Origin: Syngnathus acus
Taxonomy: Eukaryota; Chordata; Actinopteri; Syngnathiformes; Syngnathidae
NCBI RefSeq assembly: GCF_901709675.1
Contig: NC_051094.1
Span: 868,001 to 932,000, forward strand
Direction of reading: 5' to 3'
Length of the DNA: 64,000 bases
Part shown: one piece after another, positions 33,401 through 48,400 of the stretch
Position numbering within the stretch: the first letter of the stretch is position 1
Layout of the letters: each line of letters opens with the position of its first letter
Notes under the pieces: model-generated
The model's input: only the letters and a program-made list of their open reading frames with translations
Database searches by the model: none
Told to the model about the DNA's origin: nothing
Translations under genes and position numbers: made by a program

Positions 33401-36400
33401 GACACTAAAATATTCATTGCTTCTCACGGCCTCAAAAACGTATCCCTTTGTACAAACCGTCCTTAACGACGGCATTGTCTGAAGTTTTCAGCTCGCCTCA
33501 CCTCTCTCCCAAGAGGAACTTTTCACAATAGGAACTCACTCTGTCACCTTGGCGACCAGGGGGGCCTTCTATCTTGCTATCCTCCCCGTGTCCACCCTGA
33601 AAAGCAAAACAGAAAGAAATCAAGATTTACCCTTGAAGGCTAACATCGCAAAAAAAAAAAAAAATCATTTCAAAGAATGCCGTAATCGTTGTCCATTTCA
33701 TAGGACAGGTGGTTTCATCCTTTCAAAGTGATAAAACAACTTTATTACACCAATTGAACAATAACAGACGTGTAAAGAATTTGATCAGTCATGTGTTCGG
33801 CATGTGTCAAATGAAATTATTCATAAAATGACTAGAACAGGATTAAAACAATAATAATAATGACCAAATGTCAAAGGCCATGGAAACATCTCCAATCATA
33901 TTGTATGTTTGCATCAAATCAATGACATGTTTTAGTTTGGAGGGTGAATCGGTTCATCGATGTGGCAGAGTGATTTTGATTAGTGAACAAGAATTGCTAT
34001 TATTTTCTAACAATACAACAATGGACGTCCAGATGTCTCCAACCCCCCCATGCAAAAACTTTTTTTTTAATCTGCTTTATTGTGTTGTGCTGCATCGTGT
34101 CCAATAAACAGAAATGTTTGTATTCTTTCAATCATGACTAAAAGAGTCGAGTTACTCGGCTGATTGCAGCGTGAAACGGCACAAAGTGAATTAGTGCCCC
34201 AAATCATCAAGAATGGATACCTTAACCAACAACAGTTGGAAACTGAAATGGGTGCGGAACAAATGGTGTACCAATGTACCTTTTCACCTTTTGGTCCTGG
34301 TGGTCCTTGTGAGCCTTGCAGTCCTTTGTGACCCTACGACGAGAGGCGCACTCCATTACTCGGAGGAAGCTAAACCTTTGCTTCATTTACTCCTCTGTTG
34401 TCATAAAATCAATGAGTGAAAACTAGAGTGAAAAAATATAATCACAACAAATTTGTTTTTGCTCCCATAAAATTCTAAATCACCTAGCAATGCTGATGAC
34501 ACGGCATGATTATTGCACTACGGTAAATTACGGTGAATATTTTTTTCTATGTAATTTTCTGGGGTGATCATTTTAATGGGTACCCTAAAAAAAGTTAATC
34601 TAGTTCTATTTTACACTGTCTGGATCAGATTATATCTCATTTATTCTTTATTATAAACACACGATTTAGTCTGCGGAGCCTAAAAGTCTTTATAAATCTG
34701 AAATGAGTTTTTCCATAAGGTCATGAAAATGGAACTATCATAAAAATGTCACCTCATCTGTAAACATGCCATTTGACGGTTTTAAAAATGCCAATGAGAT
34801 CATTAATAACACTGTGATTATGTTTCATTTTGCTCAGTATGCAATTTGTGTAGACGATGTGCTGCTGTGATATGCAAATTTTCCTGTGTATAATCCTGCA
34901 CTGTATCCAAAAATACGCTCCATTGTCTTTAGATTTCATTTCTCGTCTTTAGATAGTCCAGATACTGCAAAACCGTAAGCGGAGACTATAACAGTCCAAT
35001 GGATCATTTCATTGTGTATGGTCGCAAAGTGAAGGAATCTGGAATCTTTTCATCCTCACAAAGCAGAACAATGTTTTTCTCAGTGACACTAATAGAAATC
35101 GAAGAAAATCCTACTCTTGGGGTGATTGTTTTATCACCTTACTGGAGGGGATTTCTTCTGAAAATGCTATCATTCCACACCTCATAGCCCGGTATTCCCG
35201 GCTCTCCCATCTGGCCCATTCTTCCAGGAGCACCCTGGGGAAATAAATCCAAGTTTAGCACACGTTTACCAAAATCCAATTAAGTCTGTCAGTCCGATGG
35301 AGGTTTTAAAAGCTAACACGTTTTACCACTGGGCCTATGGTCCCTCTCGCTCCCTTCAGTCCAACGAATCCTGGCGCTCCCTGCTCGCCCATTGGCCCGC
35401 TTACACCCAGGTAACCTTGGTGTCCTTTGGTCCCCTGGCGAGAGGCGGTCAATAAGCGGGTATGTCACGCGGGGTGAAAACTGCAATTTCCAATCGCAGA
35501 GCTGAACCTCTTTATTTAGAAGTGTCCGATCACTCCTACGGGGACAGCAAATGGACTTAAATGGGAAGGTGACGGCTGGACAAACCTTGCCTCCTGCTTT
35601 TCCACTCTCGCCAATTGTGCCCGGTTTACCCTCTTGACCCTTTTAAAAGTAGAATGATTTTAAGTGGACAAAAACAAGACGCTTTATTTGATCAAGCCAA
35701 TGCAATCGACACTTACTCTCACGCCCGACAGTCCGGGAAGCCCGCTGGCTCCGTCCTCTCCTTTCTGTCCTAATTCACCCTTGTCTCCCTTGGCGCCCTC
35801 TGCGCCTGCATCTCCTTTCTCACCCTGAAATTGTATAAATGGAAGAATTTATATCGATTTATAGGACCCAGAAGGATAGTCCTACTTGATCATATCAAAA
35901 CAAACAAGCAGAGCAGGTGAGAACGCACATACTGTACAGTCGTGACAAGAAATAGCTTTAACACGTTATCTTCAACGCACACGTAGTGCGTGAAATTCCC
36001 CCGGTGATATATATTTTTTCCAACTTATTTTCACATACCGAAATGTAATCAAACAGAATAGAAGTTGGTTGATATATGTTTGTCAGTTTGTTACGTAACT
36101 GTCAAATAGTTGATTACCGTAATTTTCGGACTATAAGTCGCACCGGAGTATAAGTCGCACCAGCCATAAAATGCCCAAAAAAGTGAAAAAAAAACATATA
36201 TATGTATATAAGTCGCTCCTGAGTATAAGTCGCCCCCCCACCCAAACTATGAAAAAAAACGCGACTTATAGTCCGAAAATTACGGTAGTTTGCCAATTAT
36301 CAAGCCAGTAATTCAGATGAACTTAAATTCTGGAGCAACTTATGGAGTCATTTTTAACTGTTGTAAACAGTTTCTTGCGCTATACAGAGTGATATTTTAG

Positions 36401-39400
36401 CTGCTTTTTTTTTTGGGTGACACCTACTTAATAGTCTTTTAATACCTTCTGGAGGATTTGATGGAGATACACATGACTGCAAAGAGACAAAACTTGCTGA
36501 CTTTCCATTTGTCTTTCACCAGAATGGAAGAATGAAGTGATACAAGAAGCGGCTTTTATTCCTCCCAACAGTGACCAGCTAATGCTGCAAATCCCCCGCC
36601 CGGTGAGCTGCAGTTTTACATCCAAAAGCTACACAGACGATTTCATGTACACTCTCTCGGTTGACAAAAATATGTTGTGTGTACTGTACAACGCCGAGCC
36701 AAAATGAATCTCTTAATTCTATTTGTTTGACTTGGTTTCATTTGGCAATCTTTTATTTGTATAATCCTCTGTAGTGTTCCATTTTTCTTTTTTTTGCAAT
36801 ACTTTCCAGCCGCGATAGCTTTTAAATGAGTCTCATTGTGTGTTTCTGCCACAGTGGCTTTCCAAGAATTCACGCATACTGTACGTCTGTCTCCCTTTTA
36901 ATGACAGTAAGCTAGCGGTAAGATTCAACTGGAATTGGGTTCATTCGGTTCTCTTTTACATGGACTGAATGAACTCATGCTGAAACGGTTTAGTTAGCAT
37001 TTAGGATCAACATAAACAGAGGTTGAAGCTACTGTTCCATTATTCCCTTTACCTTAACTCCATCAGGTCCATTAGGTCCAGCCTCACCATCGATGCCTTG
37101 CTCACCCTTAGAGGCAAAATATTCATCATTGTAATAAGTTACTTCTATATTTTGACTCTGTAATATAGATGATACTCACTCTCTGGCCAATCAGGCCTTG
37201 CTCTCCGATGTTGCCAGGTGGGCCAATGTCACCCTGCGAATGAATGTCACTTCAAATCATAAAAACTTTGTATTCGCTACCAACTACATCCACAATAACT
37301 AGCATCATTCTTATTTTAATACCACGCTGAGCATTATTCCATTCTTAAAGGCCTCAAACTGTCATACTATGTAGGTGTACCTAATAAAGTGGCCTATACC
37401 TTATCTCCAGGCTCACCAGACAGTCCTCCATCGCCGACTTTCCCCGGTGGACCCTGAACAGACACACAGACATTGCGATCATCAGCGCTCTGTCGTTCCC
37501 AAGGCGGTTGTGTGAACACACTCACCAAGGGTCCCATCTCCCCCGTCGGCCCGCCCGTTCCCGGAGGCCCGGCTGCTCCCTGCACACACGCACAAAGGTA
37601 GACGATCAATCTGAGCGTTTGACAACCTCTAAAAGTGACAGCAAAGGAGGGAAATAAATGTGGGCTTGAGGAGCCATATTAATCTGGAATAGAAAGTGCT
37701 TTCGAAAGCATGCACCGGAGGCTTTGGAAGCCATGGAGACGAGGCTGTTGCTATGGCAACACTGCTGTCTGGCCAACAGTAAAGCTGCCTCGCCAGGTAT
37801 AGGATGGTGTGGATCATCATCTCACTAGTCTAATGTAACTCAGGTGGAAGAAAATAATTATTCCGCGCCGTTGTTGTTGTTGTTGTTGTTGTTGTTTTTT
37901 ATCACAATACGTACTTAACAGTTCAAAATTTTAAGTCTGGCAGAAAGTCGCAGCTGGGTTTTGTTTCTATCTCAAACAATCCACATGATATTATTAATAT
38001 AGGTAAACTCACAAGTTAAATCTTTTTTTTTTCTTTTTAGCATATGATCGGTCATTATTGAACGCTTTACAATTCTTTTTAATGGAGGGGGGAAAAAAGG
38101 ACTGGTGGTAATTTAGGAAAATATGACTCACTGTATCTCCAGGAAGTCCTTTGTCCCCTGGAGGGCCAGAATGCCCTTGTACCCCCTAAAATACAACACC
38201 ATATTATTAACAAATTCAACAAAAAAAAGGGTAAAAATGGTCACTTACTGGAAATCCATCAGGCCCAGTTTCACCAGGCTCGCCAAGCTTTCCCTGCAAC
38301 GCAATGAGGCCAATAAGTGCAATGGTGTAAATGTTTTTAGATACAGCTGGTTAGAAAATTGTTGACATTTATTTTGCATAACTTAGGCTCAAAGTAGCCA
38401 GTGAGTCATAACCTGTACAAAAAGATGTATTTTCGACAACAAATATCCTTTTTTATTTTCATTTACCTCATCCCCGGGGAGGCCTGTCTTTCCTGGCGGA
38501 CCATCCGGACCCTGCAAAGAATAGACTCGAGTGAGATTCCTAAAAATCCCCCACAGTTAAACGTCGGTCCACAGCCAAGTTCTAACTCACAACTTGCATT
38601 TTATTCCCTCAACAAAGAGCTCCCTCGAATAAAGTTTTTCAGATGTTAAAAATAATCACGAACAAAAAAAGAAAACGGATGAAAAAAGCTATTTATGATT
38701 ACTTTGTCTTTATCGACAAGATGTTTGCCCAAGCTTTTCCATATGTCCAATTAGAGAGCTGCTCTCCCCAAATAGATTTAGAAAATGATGGCATCAGAAA
38801 CAAACATTTGAAGCGACATGAGAGAACATTGACCATTTTTAAGGTGCTCACCTTTAGCCCAACACCACCTTCTTCCCCTACGACACCATCTGGACCCCTT
38901 GGACCCTTAAAAAAAAGAAAAAAAAACTTTCATTCACACATTGTGAGGAAAATTAGGACTTTCACGTTGCCTGACTGATGTGGTTTCAAAGATGAAGTCA
39001 TTGAATCAGAGCAATTTATCTTCATTTTAAACAAGTCGGGCCGAGGAGACAGTCTCTATTTTTATTTATTACAATTTATCCCACATTGGAGACACTCGAA
39101 TGAAGACTGCGGTCATGCAGTATACGGATAACGCCGTCTTTCCGTGATGGGGATTACTTGTACACTGGCACCTCTGAAGTTCAATCGGCTTCGTTCCAGG
39201 AAAGTACGAAAAAGTCGCGGCCCGTAGATGCCTCCGAGCTCAAACGAGTGCGGAGGTATAAGTGGATACAGATAACCGTTGGCCTCCTCAAATTCCCTTT
39301 CCCAAAGCTTTTTAAATGGCTGGAAAACCTCTGGCAGTATTTCAACTGTTAATGAGGATTTTCATCAGGCAGATGGCTGTTTTAATTCTATTTTCCAAGG

Positions 39401-42400
39401 GCTGGATGTAATTTTCATCTATTATAGTTATCAGATATTACATTTGTGATACCAGGGGAAGATTGTTCAACTAATTTACCAAATGAAATGGCTTCATTAT
39501 ACACGCTGGTGTTCAATTGTTCATTGGGTCCACCCCGCCCGTCTCGCTGTGCGGCATCTCATTAGATCCGTTGGATTATGGCAAAGTCAATAAACGTGAC
39601 TCTCAACCGCTTCTCCTTTGCCGCCTCACATGTGAGTCACTGATAGAGATTCACAAGTATGTTGTGGCTGGCACATCATGTTCAATAAAATGCAGATACG
39701 TATCTCTGATTTGACCAAAGTTTTGGATTTCATCTGCAAACATAACAGAAATGTATTTTGAAGCCTCACCTCAATGCCTTTGGGTCCTCGGGTGCCATGT
39801 GATCCCCTGAGGCCAGTAGGTCCCTAAAAACACAGGACTGTAAATACTCAATTTGACCAGTCCAGGGTGAACCCCATCTGAGCTCACTCAGATCAAGTTC
39901 TCAAAAATCACATCACATGCTACAATAAAAGAAAATATTCAAATATTGCACCAATTCTTCAACCTTGGAACCCATCAGTGGGGTTGAGGATCAAGCTGGA
40001 TTGACTTACTGGGATTCCTTCCGCCCCGGGAGGGCCTGTCTCTCCAGGTAGTCCAGTGTGACCCTGAACAAACAAACAGAACTGCAGTGATTCCAACATG
40101 TTAGACGTCTGTATTAAAGTGGCACAACAGCCTCTCTGGATGAACATCATCATCATCATCTCCTCTAGGATGCACATGGTTAAAAAAAGCACTGAGTGCC
40201 CTCGGGACAAGAGACTGACTGCAGACTTACTATTGACCCCGATTCCCCTGGAGGTCCGGGAGTGCCTGTTTTCCCTCGATCACCCTGCGGAAGGCCACGT
40301 CATAATTACAACTTTAAGACAGACGTTACTACCTATTCAGTGGGTTCACCACTTTTGTGCAAAGATTTCAATTTTTAAGACTCTTTAACAGCAAACTGAT
40401 CAAAGTCAACATTGGCTATCAAAATGTGTGATAAATAAAAAAACAAGCAAACCATTTCTCCCGCAAGGCCCATTGCCCCAGCAGTCCCGATGAAGCCAGG
40501 CAAACCCTGACGGAATAAGAAAAGAACGCGCTTTATCACTAAACAGAAACAAAGTTGCGATTCACAAGGAGAAAAGCATTTTTTTACCCTCTCGCCGAGA
40601 TTCCCGACCTCTCCGCTTATCCCGGTCTCACCCTACAGTGAATAAAGTATGTCTCGTTTGCGAGTATGTTAAAGGACAATTACCATTTGATTTATGATCA
40701 TGAGACGTTATAGCAAAAAAAAAAAAAAACAAGGAGCTAATGCTCTATTTGTGTGCGCTCTGTCCTTCTGACCTTGAGTCCATCCAGGCCCGTAAGTCCA
40801 GGGAATCCTTGCCTCCCCAGCCTGCCCTGAACACAAAGTCAAAGTGACACAGAGAATGTGTTGCGGAATGAGAAGCACTCAACATATGTCCAGTTCAAAG
40901 TGACGATGTAGGTCCATCTGATTACCGTTGAGTGGAAAAAATAAATTCAAATCTAGTATCTAGATACGAACCTCGGAATCTTGGACAATTCTATATGTTT
41001 CAACAAAAACAATCTGGATACTGTAAGGACGGCACAGTTGGTTCACTCTGCATGACAAGATCGGATCAGCTTTGTGTTGTCTTTGCATGTTAGCTTGATC
41101 AGGAATTAGCCAATCCCTAAAAGGATAACTAATATCAAAATGGGTTTTATCCAGTCAGCGCTCACCTCAATTCCTGCTGGCCCAGCCGGCCCGATGGGCC
41201 CCTCATCACCCTATTGAGAATCAAGTATCAAAACTGAGTGGAAGACACAATCATCGATTGTTGATCAACAGAATGGCTGTCTCGTCTCACATTGAGTCCA
41301 GATGTTCCTTGTGGACCAGGAAACCCTCGTGTGCCTTGCCTCCCCTGGAAATGGCAACACTGAAAATCAATTCAAGCCACATTTGAGACACAATCTCTTT
41401 ATATTTACACACCACTGACCTTTGGTCCTTCTGGGCCGTTTTGACCCGGAGGTCCGATGTCACCAGGGAAACCCTGGAATGAACCCCGTGAAGTGAAATC
41501 TACATTATTATACTGCCAGTCGTGATTTTGTTCCCTGATGTTGTTGAAAACATGATGAAACATGATTCCATACCTCTAGGCCAGGAGGGCCGGCTGAACC
41601 ATCCAGACCTTTATCACCAGATTGACCCTAAAAAGTATGATGATCACGAAAGTAACAGCAAAGGTCAAACGTGCCAGCTCTATTCTCTTTCAAAGACTTT
41701 GTAGAGGGGGTGTTACCAAATGAAGGAATTCACCTGTGGTCCTGGATTTCCACATGGTCCTGGTGTACCAGGTGACCCCGGGACGCCCTGTCAAAATACA
41801 ACTCGAGAGTATTAACACGACAGAAACTTGTTGAGACAAAGAAAAAGATCCAAACGAAGAACTTAGTTGATGTTGCACTGGCCAAACTTACCTTGTCCCC
41901 TTTGAAGCCCGCATCTCCCGGTTCTCCTGGCAAACCAACATCCCCCTGAGATGCAATTCGTACATGACACACACAACAGCAACAATTAAAAAAATGGCAG
42001 TACAACATAAGTTTTGTATTCGTAATCCAACTCAAGATAAATACGGGATTTGATTAAGACTAAAGGCTTTTAAGCCTGTTTCACGCGTGATTAGACAGCT
42101 TATGTTTTTTGATAGCCTGCCAAAATATCCAACGGGAACTTTGGAGCTGGCCAAAGGCTGTCAATCAACTCAAAGTGACCTTAAACGACAATTTGCCACA
42201 AGTACCGCATCAAGAAATGTCTCACCGCTACTCACATAATCCATCACTGCCAAATACGGTATATATTGCATTCCATCAATTATAACCACTGCAAAACAGT
42301 GATTCAACCACCATTCAGATACCACATGATCATTTTGTGGCTGCGAAGCAATAGCAGTACAACACGACACTCTGCACAAGTCATCAAAAATGTCAAACGC

Positions 42401-45400
42401 AATATCTATCCACTAGTCTAACAAAAAACATTGTCAAGTACGATAGCTGAAGCTTGGTTTTATTCCGAATATTATACATCCTAAAAATATTTGTTGTTGG
42501 AGAGGAAGACGGTTGTGGTTGCCTTTCAGTACAATCCTCTGTTACAAGAACCATTTTACGGGCGCAAGTATTGTCCACGACACCAAATAATTTGGGTCAA
42601 TTATAATGATCAAGAGGCTGAGTTAGGCATACGAGACTGGTCTTTGAGGACTAATAGTCTGAGAAATACATGAGCAGATCACCTTATCACCTTTCAGTCC
42701 AGGTTCACCGACGTTTCCTGGCACTCCCTTGGAAGCAAAACGACAAATGCCTAAGAAATAACAGGCCAAAGTCTGCTCTTTTCATATCACCATGGAGACT
42801 GGTTAGAGTGTTTACCTTGAGTCCCGGAGCTCCTGGTAACCCCATCATGCCAGCAGGACCCATCTCACCCTTATGCACACAAAAGAAAGATCATGAAGTC
42901 AATTGTTCAATTGCCCGATAGTCCACTTGCAATACTTACAAGAAGACCAGGAACTCCATGTGGGCCAGGAGCTCCAAGGTCGCCCTTTGAGAGAAAAGGG
43001 AGGGAAGAAATTAGACCCTAAGATACGCAAGTTAATCCTGTGCAGGTTTTTAGTTTCATTTGAGCCCGCTGACTGAGCACTTGGCGCTCAACACACAGAG
43101 ACTTCTGTTGTCCAGGTTATGAACCCAGCGCCGGCCGCATGCCATGTCCACATCCTCTCCCCGCTTTACGGCCAGCGTGGATAACAAGTAACCCAGCGTG
43201 GCCTTCCTGTCACTTCTGATTCTCCAAAGGAACGACAGGAGATGAAAGCAGCCAATTGTGACTCACTTCCTACACCAGAGAGGAAATCAGGCCTGGGGGC
43301 ATATCTCGGAGGTCAGACGATGGCAGTGGATCCTGAGAACTGAAACTTACCATGCTACCTTCCACGGGATGAACGGGAGAGGTGTTGACATGACATGAAA
43401 CTGAATTTGCAAAGGGAATTGGGTTCCAGCTCTGACCCATCATGGAACTTGGCCGCAACCCAGGTCTTTTGGGTTGGAACATCAGTCCATTGACCGTAAC
43501 AATTCACATCCAGGCTCTTTGGTACGATAGCTCTATTGTACCCTACCTCAAAAATCCAAAGTCCAGTTCATGGCAACAAACTGGTGTTTACTCAGAACCG
43601 TAGTTTTAGTAAATGGTGCGGTATTTACGCATATTTCATCTTACAGTCATCATGTACTTACAGGGTTGCCATCAGGACCAGGGGGTCCTCTTTCTCCAAA
43701 GTCGCCAGGAAATCCCTAAGCAGACAGATGAGGTAGTTATGTAAGCGATTGTGTTTTTTCACAGTCTTACGGTTATGCTTTCATTCAATTGCCCGTTAAG
43801 TGTTAAGTCGTTTGCAACTGCGATCTCAGCAGATCCGATCAGATGCGCTCCCCATGCTTCATTTCTGACAGACTGGCAGGAAATTCCACAAGAGTCAGAA
43901 GCCCCCAGGACTTGCCCACATGGTCGAATCAAGCTGCTTGCACGGTGAACCCATAAAATGCTGACTTCAGCTATTTTTTTAATTGCGGCTGGTGCTGTTG
44001 ATTCCATCATGAAGATGATGGAACAAAAAGTTGACGCATGCTTGTCACCGTGCCAAGGTCAACACGCTCATCACAGGAAAACATCCCACACGTCTGTGGA
44101 AGACGAGAATGATGACAAAAAAATCCCTCTTGTGTTCTGTTTGCTGACTGAGGTTCGATTCATTTGAGGTACCCAAAAGATACTCCTACCGATTTTCTTT
44201 GTGCATCTGATGTGGAACATTTGGCTGTCGCGGATAAAGCAATAAGCAGTAATTGGTGCAACGTGAAGCCCACAGGAAATGTGGAAAATGTTGCCTCTTT
44301 CCACAAATGCCAATAAATGTCTTGGTTTGATCAGAAACACATGCGAGTCTTGAACAAATTGGCGAGACTGTTTTTTTTTTTCTGGAAGAGGATTCGTCTA
44401 AGAAACGTCAGCCAGTTTATTATTTGCACATTAATTTAATTTCTAACAGAGATTTGAGTGTAAAACAACTCTGATTGTTTTACAATGGCACATCTACTGT
44501 ATAAATGTAAACGCTTGCCTCTTACGTGCAGGCCATTCATTTCTGCTGACTCGGAGAAAAAAACCCAAAGTGCGTTCCGCAAAGCCAATGAGCTCACTGA
44601 GAGAGAAATAACTCATGACAAGGCTACGATGAGGCCTGCTTTTGGCCGTCTTGTTCATGTCGAAACGTACGGCCTGACTCGTCCGCCGGGACCCATCACG
44701 TTGACGCGAGCGTTCATGAGCGGTATCACCGTTTTCCATGTAAGACCTCGCGGATGGAAGGCTGACTTCCAGGCGCCATTGACGGGAGACTTTGCCTGGT
44801 GTGTGGCTCGTTGTGTCGTAGGGCCAAAACCACAACTGACACTTTGTATTAGCAAAGTATGCTAATGAAAACCAAGCACGGCGTGCTGCCTTTCCTTAAA
44901 TATCTTAAAACTACGGGAAAAGCACGTTTGAACTTCAATTTAAAAACGAAACAATACAACAGATTCACATTTTTAGTCTCTTGATGAAAGCGACGCTTAT
45001 TGTCTTGGCGGGATGTTGACGAGCTTAAATATATGGCTTTATGAAAAATGAGGGGCTGTAAATGAGGATAATGAAAAGTGTGTTGAGAGAAAACTTTACC
45101 GGCCTACCCATCTCGCCCTTCTTCCCATGTACACCTGGAATTCCCTGAAAAACAGCCAACCAAACAAACACGTGAGAAAAAGGGGCTCCCTCTAGTGGTG
45201 CATGAAAGTATCACACAATTTAACATTCTAAGTGGGCATATGCTAATGTAGCGGCTTCAACTTTTCTTTTTTCAATACAGTACAGTTCAGTTGTATTTCA
45301 TTTTTAAATACCGTGCATTTAATCATTTACAAAATTTGGTATTTTTTCATTTAAATTGGCAATTGAATTTCAGCATTTGTAAGTCGTTTTTTATTTTCAT

Positions 45401-48400
45401 ATTTAAGTACTGTGTCAATGTTCTGTGCGCAATGTGCGATCACACTCAATCTAATTTTTCACCAGTGCTAATTTCCACCGTCGGAACAATTGAATGAATT
45501 GGAAATGTGTGAATTGAATCACTTGGCTCATTTAGAGCAACACCACTGACACTCACTCTCTCGCCATCAGGACCGGGAAGGCCAAAGAGCCCGGGGGTGC
45601 CGATGTGCCCCTGAAGAGATTAACAGATGAAGGTGGATGAAGGGAGCCAACATGCATCCAAGTAAGGAAACACATCTAGCTGTGAATTTCGGACGATGTT
45701 CACGAGGTGCCAGGTCTTGAGGCCAGTGTATATGCCCATGGACTGCATGGTGCTGGCTTCCACGATGTAGTCCAAGGGCACATACCCTGGCATCAAGAGT
45801 CTCGGAAGACCTTGTTGCCAAACCTGCTCAGAGGAGAAAGAAATATTACAAGGACCTCACACGATAAAAATGCCAAATCTGAAATATAGAGTATAATGAT
45901 AAAGGGCTAACGTTAGATTTACAGAGGTCATTCCTGGGGTAAAATTGAAGAACCCTCGGATTCAAATCCATCCTGGCACAACCATGCAATGTATTTGAAA
46001 ATGAAGAAAGCATGGAACTGCCGATGTTGAGTAAACATTTGGACTGGCAAATACGTATGTTTGAATGTATTTGCAAAAATGTTCAAACATATTTGCAAAT
46101 ACGGGTGAATGTACCTCGAGGCTGAATGCTAAAGTCTTGGCAATTTTTTGAAGAGCATAAATCATGCACTGCAGACGACTTTATTTGATTTCCAAACATT
46201 TTGATATCATGCAGTTCCACGCTTCCGGAGAAAATGATAAGAATGTTCATCTAATATAATTGATGGTGACATTTAACTCACCTTGACTCCCTTTGGTCCC
46301 ACATTACCTATCGGCCCAGGTAAACCCTGAAAGTAAAAGAAAATGTAAAGAATGTGTGCTTGTGGTTGCAATCAGCGACATTGATCATCAAATGACAATA
46401 AGCAAAATGTATTCGACCAGATTTCCTGAGAATTTGCTGAAGAGATATTTCTGCGGATGTCAGCATTTTTAGCGAGATTTTTTTTAAATTTTCATCATTT
46501 ATGTTTCTCCCAAAAAAATGGCTTAGTCTTTGTCTGTCTTATCCTGTGAACTCACATGGACCGGCAAATATGGATTTGCGATTACTCTTGAACGTACTTT
46601 TATAAACCGAAAAAACTTTTTTCGAACAAAAGGCCTGAGTGATGGGGAAACTCTGTATTGCAACTTGTACTTGGTGGTAAATTCATCATGGTAGACTCGA
46701 TGGTTCTCTAAAAAGACACTTGGTCAAAGCTGCTACTGTAGCACGCACTCGTGATTGGTCTTTAGGGAATGGACTGTTTCTGACAGTTTTGTCATAAATG
46801 TGTCAAACCCGGAGAAGCTATGACACTTTCTCTGGCATGTTATGACCTCAAGTACTTATAGGCAGACATAAAGTGCATGTGACCTGTATTCGTCCCATAA
46901 AAATATCTTAGAGATGTGGCAGACTGTAAATCCACAGCATTCCGTTGGGATACATGAAGCAGCTTGATGAAATTGTTTGAGTATTTTGGCCAACGTTCAG
47001 CAGCGTTCTCGTTCGACTCGATGCCAGTGAAGGAAGCGGCGCGACGATAAAGTCCATCCGCCCGTGTGCGAGACGTGGACACTTCCCAGCCTGCGCGTGG
47101 TAGGGGGTGCTAAAAGCTCATCCATCAGCGCAGGGTAAGCAAGCGCCCGTAGGCGTCAAGACTTTTGACATCATAAGTGCTCTTCGGGAGGCAAACGGCG
47201 AGACCGACGCGTGAACTCCGAGATACGTTAAACATACAGATGGGAGAAATGAGGTTAAGTCAAGTTGAACAGGCGAGACGCAGTTAAACATCTTTGACTT
47301 TTGGCTCAGTCTGGACTCTGTGACCTGGAGACTTTCAAATTCCTCATTAGACAGATGGGCATCTCAGCTACTTTTGAATCATTTTGCTTTTTCTGGCATT
47401 CGCTCATGCCAAAAAAAAAAGCATTTTTTTTCTCCGTTATTTCTATTTTGGTCATGTGACTTGAAATGGCCCCTTACCAGTTTGGGGGGGGGTGTTGTTT
47501 TATGATGATATTTTGAAGGAATAAAAAATATATAAATAAAAAATAATAATCCAAATAAAAAATAATAATATAAAGACCAACATGCATGCAATTAAACTTC
47601 AAATGAAAAAAAAAGCTTAAATGAAAAGTACATTTAATTTGAATTCAAATTAAAAATCTCAAATTTCCTGTAATTTAAATCCACATGAATGATTTCCCTC
47701 GTGTGTTTCTGCGTGTGTGGCCCTGCTCAACCAACCCTGCAAGACTAGATTTACTGCACCTGCCTGCCAGGATAACCTTTGACCCCGGGACTTCCGTCTG
47801 CTCCCCGTTTGCCCTTGGGAGAGAAGCAACGAAACACAGATCAGCGCAAAAGAGGTACAAGTGTAGCAATGCACATGTGTTTTGAGTTGGCGGCAGTCAT
47901 GGGATGGGAAAAAAACGGTCTTTTCAAATCAAAACAAATACGGCGGTTATGGCTAAACACGCAAATAGAATCATCAAAGTCGTGTTGTTTAGTCAAGCGA
48001 GTGTCACTGACGGCAAGCGTGCGGCGCCACACTTGAAGAGCTACTGCACCATATTTTGACATTTGCCAGTGAGAAGTGTCTCGATTCAGAGAGGATAGAC
48101 ACTGATGATATCAAATATGAGGATCATTTGAGGATAAAATATGAGGCGATGCTTTTGTATCTCCCTCCCTTGCATGATTTGTTTGTATTTGTTTGTGACG
48201 ACATCATTTTCGATGCTACTCTGACACGTTCAAACATGCAGCAATGTCAGCTAGATGCGTTGATAATGTGCAATTCGTCTGTGCTACAGCCAGTTATTTA
48301 TGATTAAAACATGAATATAAATATACATCGTAAATTAGCCCAATTCTCAAAAACAAGTTTGTAAATTCCAAAGATTACGGTTTACTACTACGTTCTAAAC

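Larger units (their letters stand above)
33597..39769 (-). other. COL24A1 introns over 300 bases in the central helix region
   Basis: Longer introns are 33597-34279, 34334-35180, 35825-37052, 37580-38131, 38512-38851 and 38906-39769. Apart from the MITE at 36117-36285 and a (GTT)n at 37870-37896 I recognise nothing in them; they are AT-rich with T and A runs. Confidence 0.55.

Noticed and set aside
40140-40160. Possible CRISPR or other regularly spaced array from the repeated GGTCC-type collagen exons
   Set aside because: The periodicity in this region is the Gly-X-Y coding repeat split by introns, not identical repeats with spacers; the local CAT run is a simple microsatellite.
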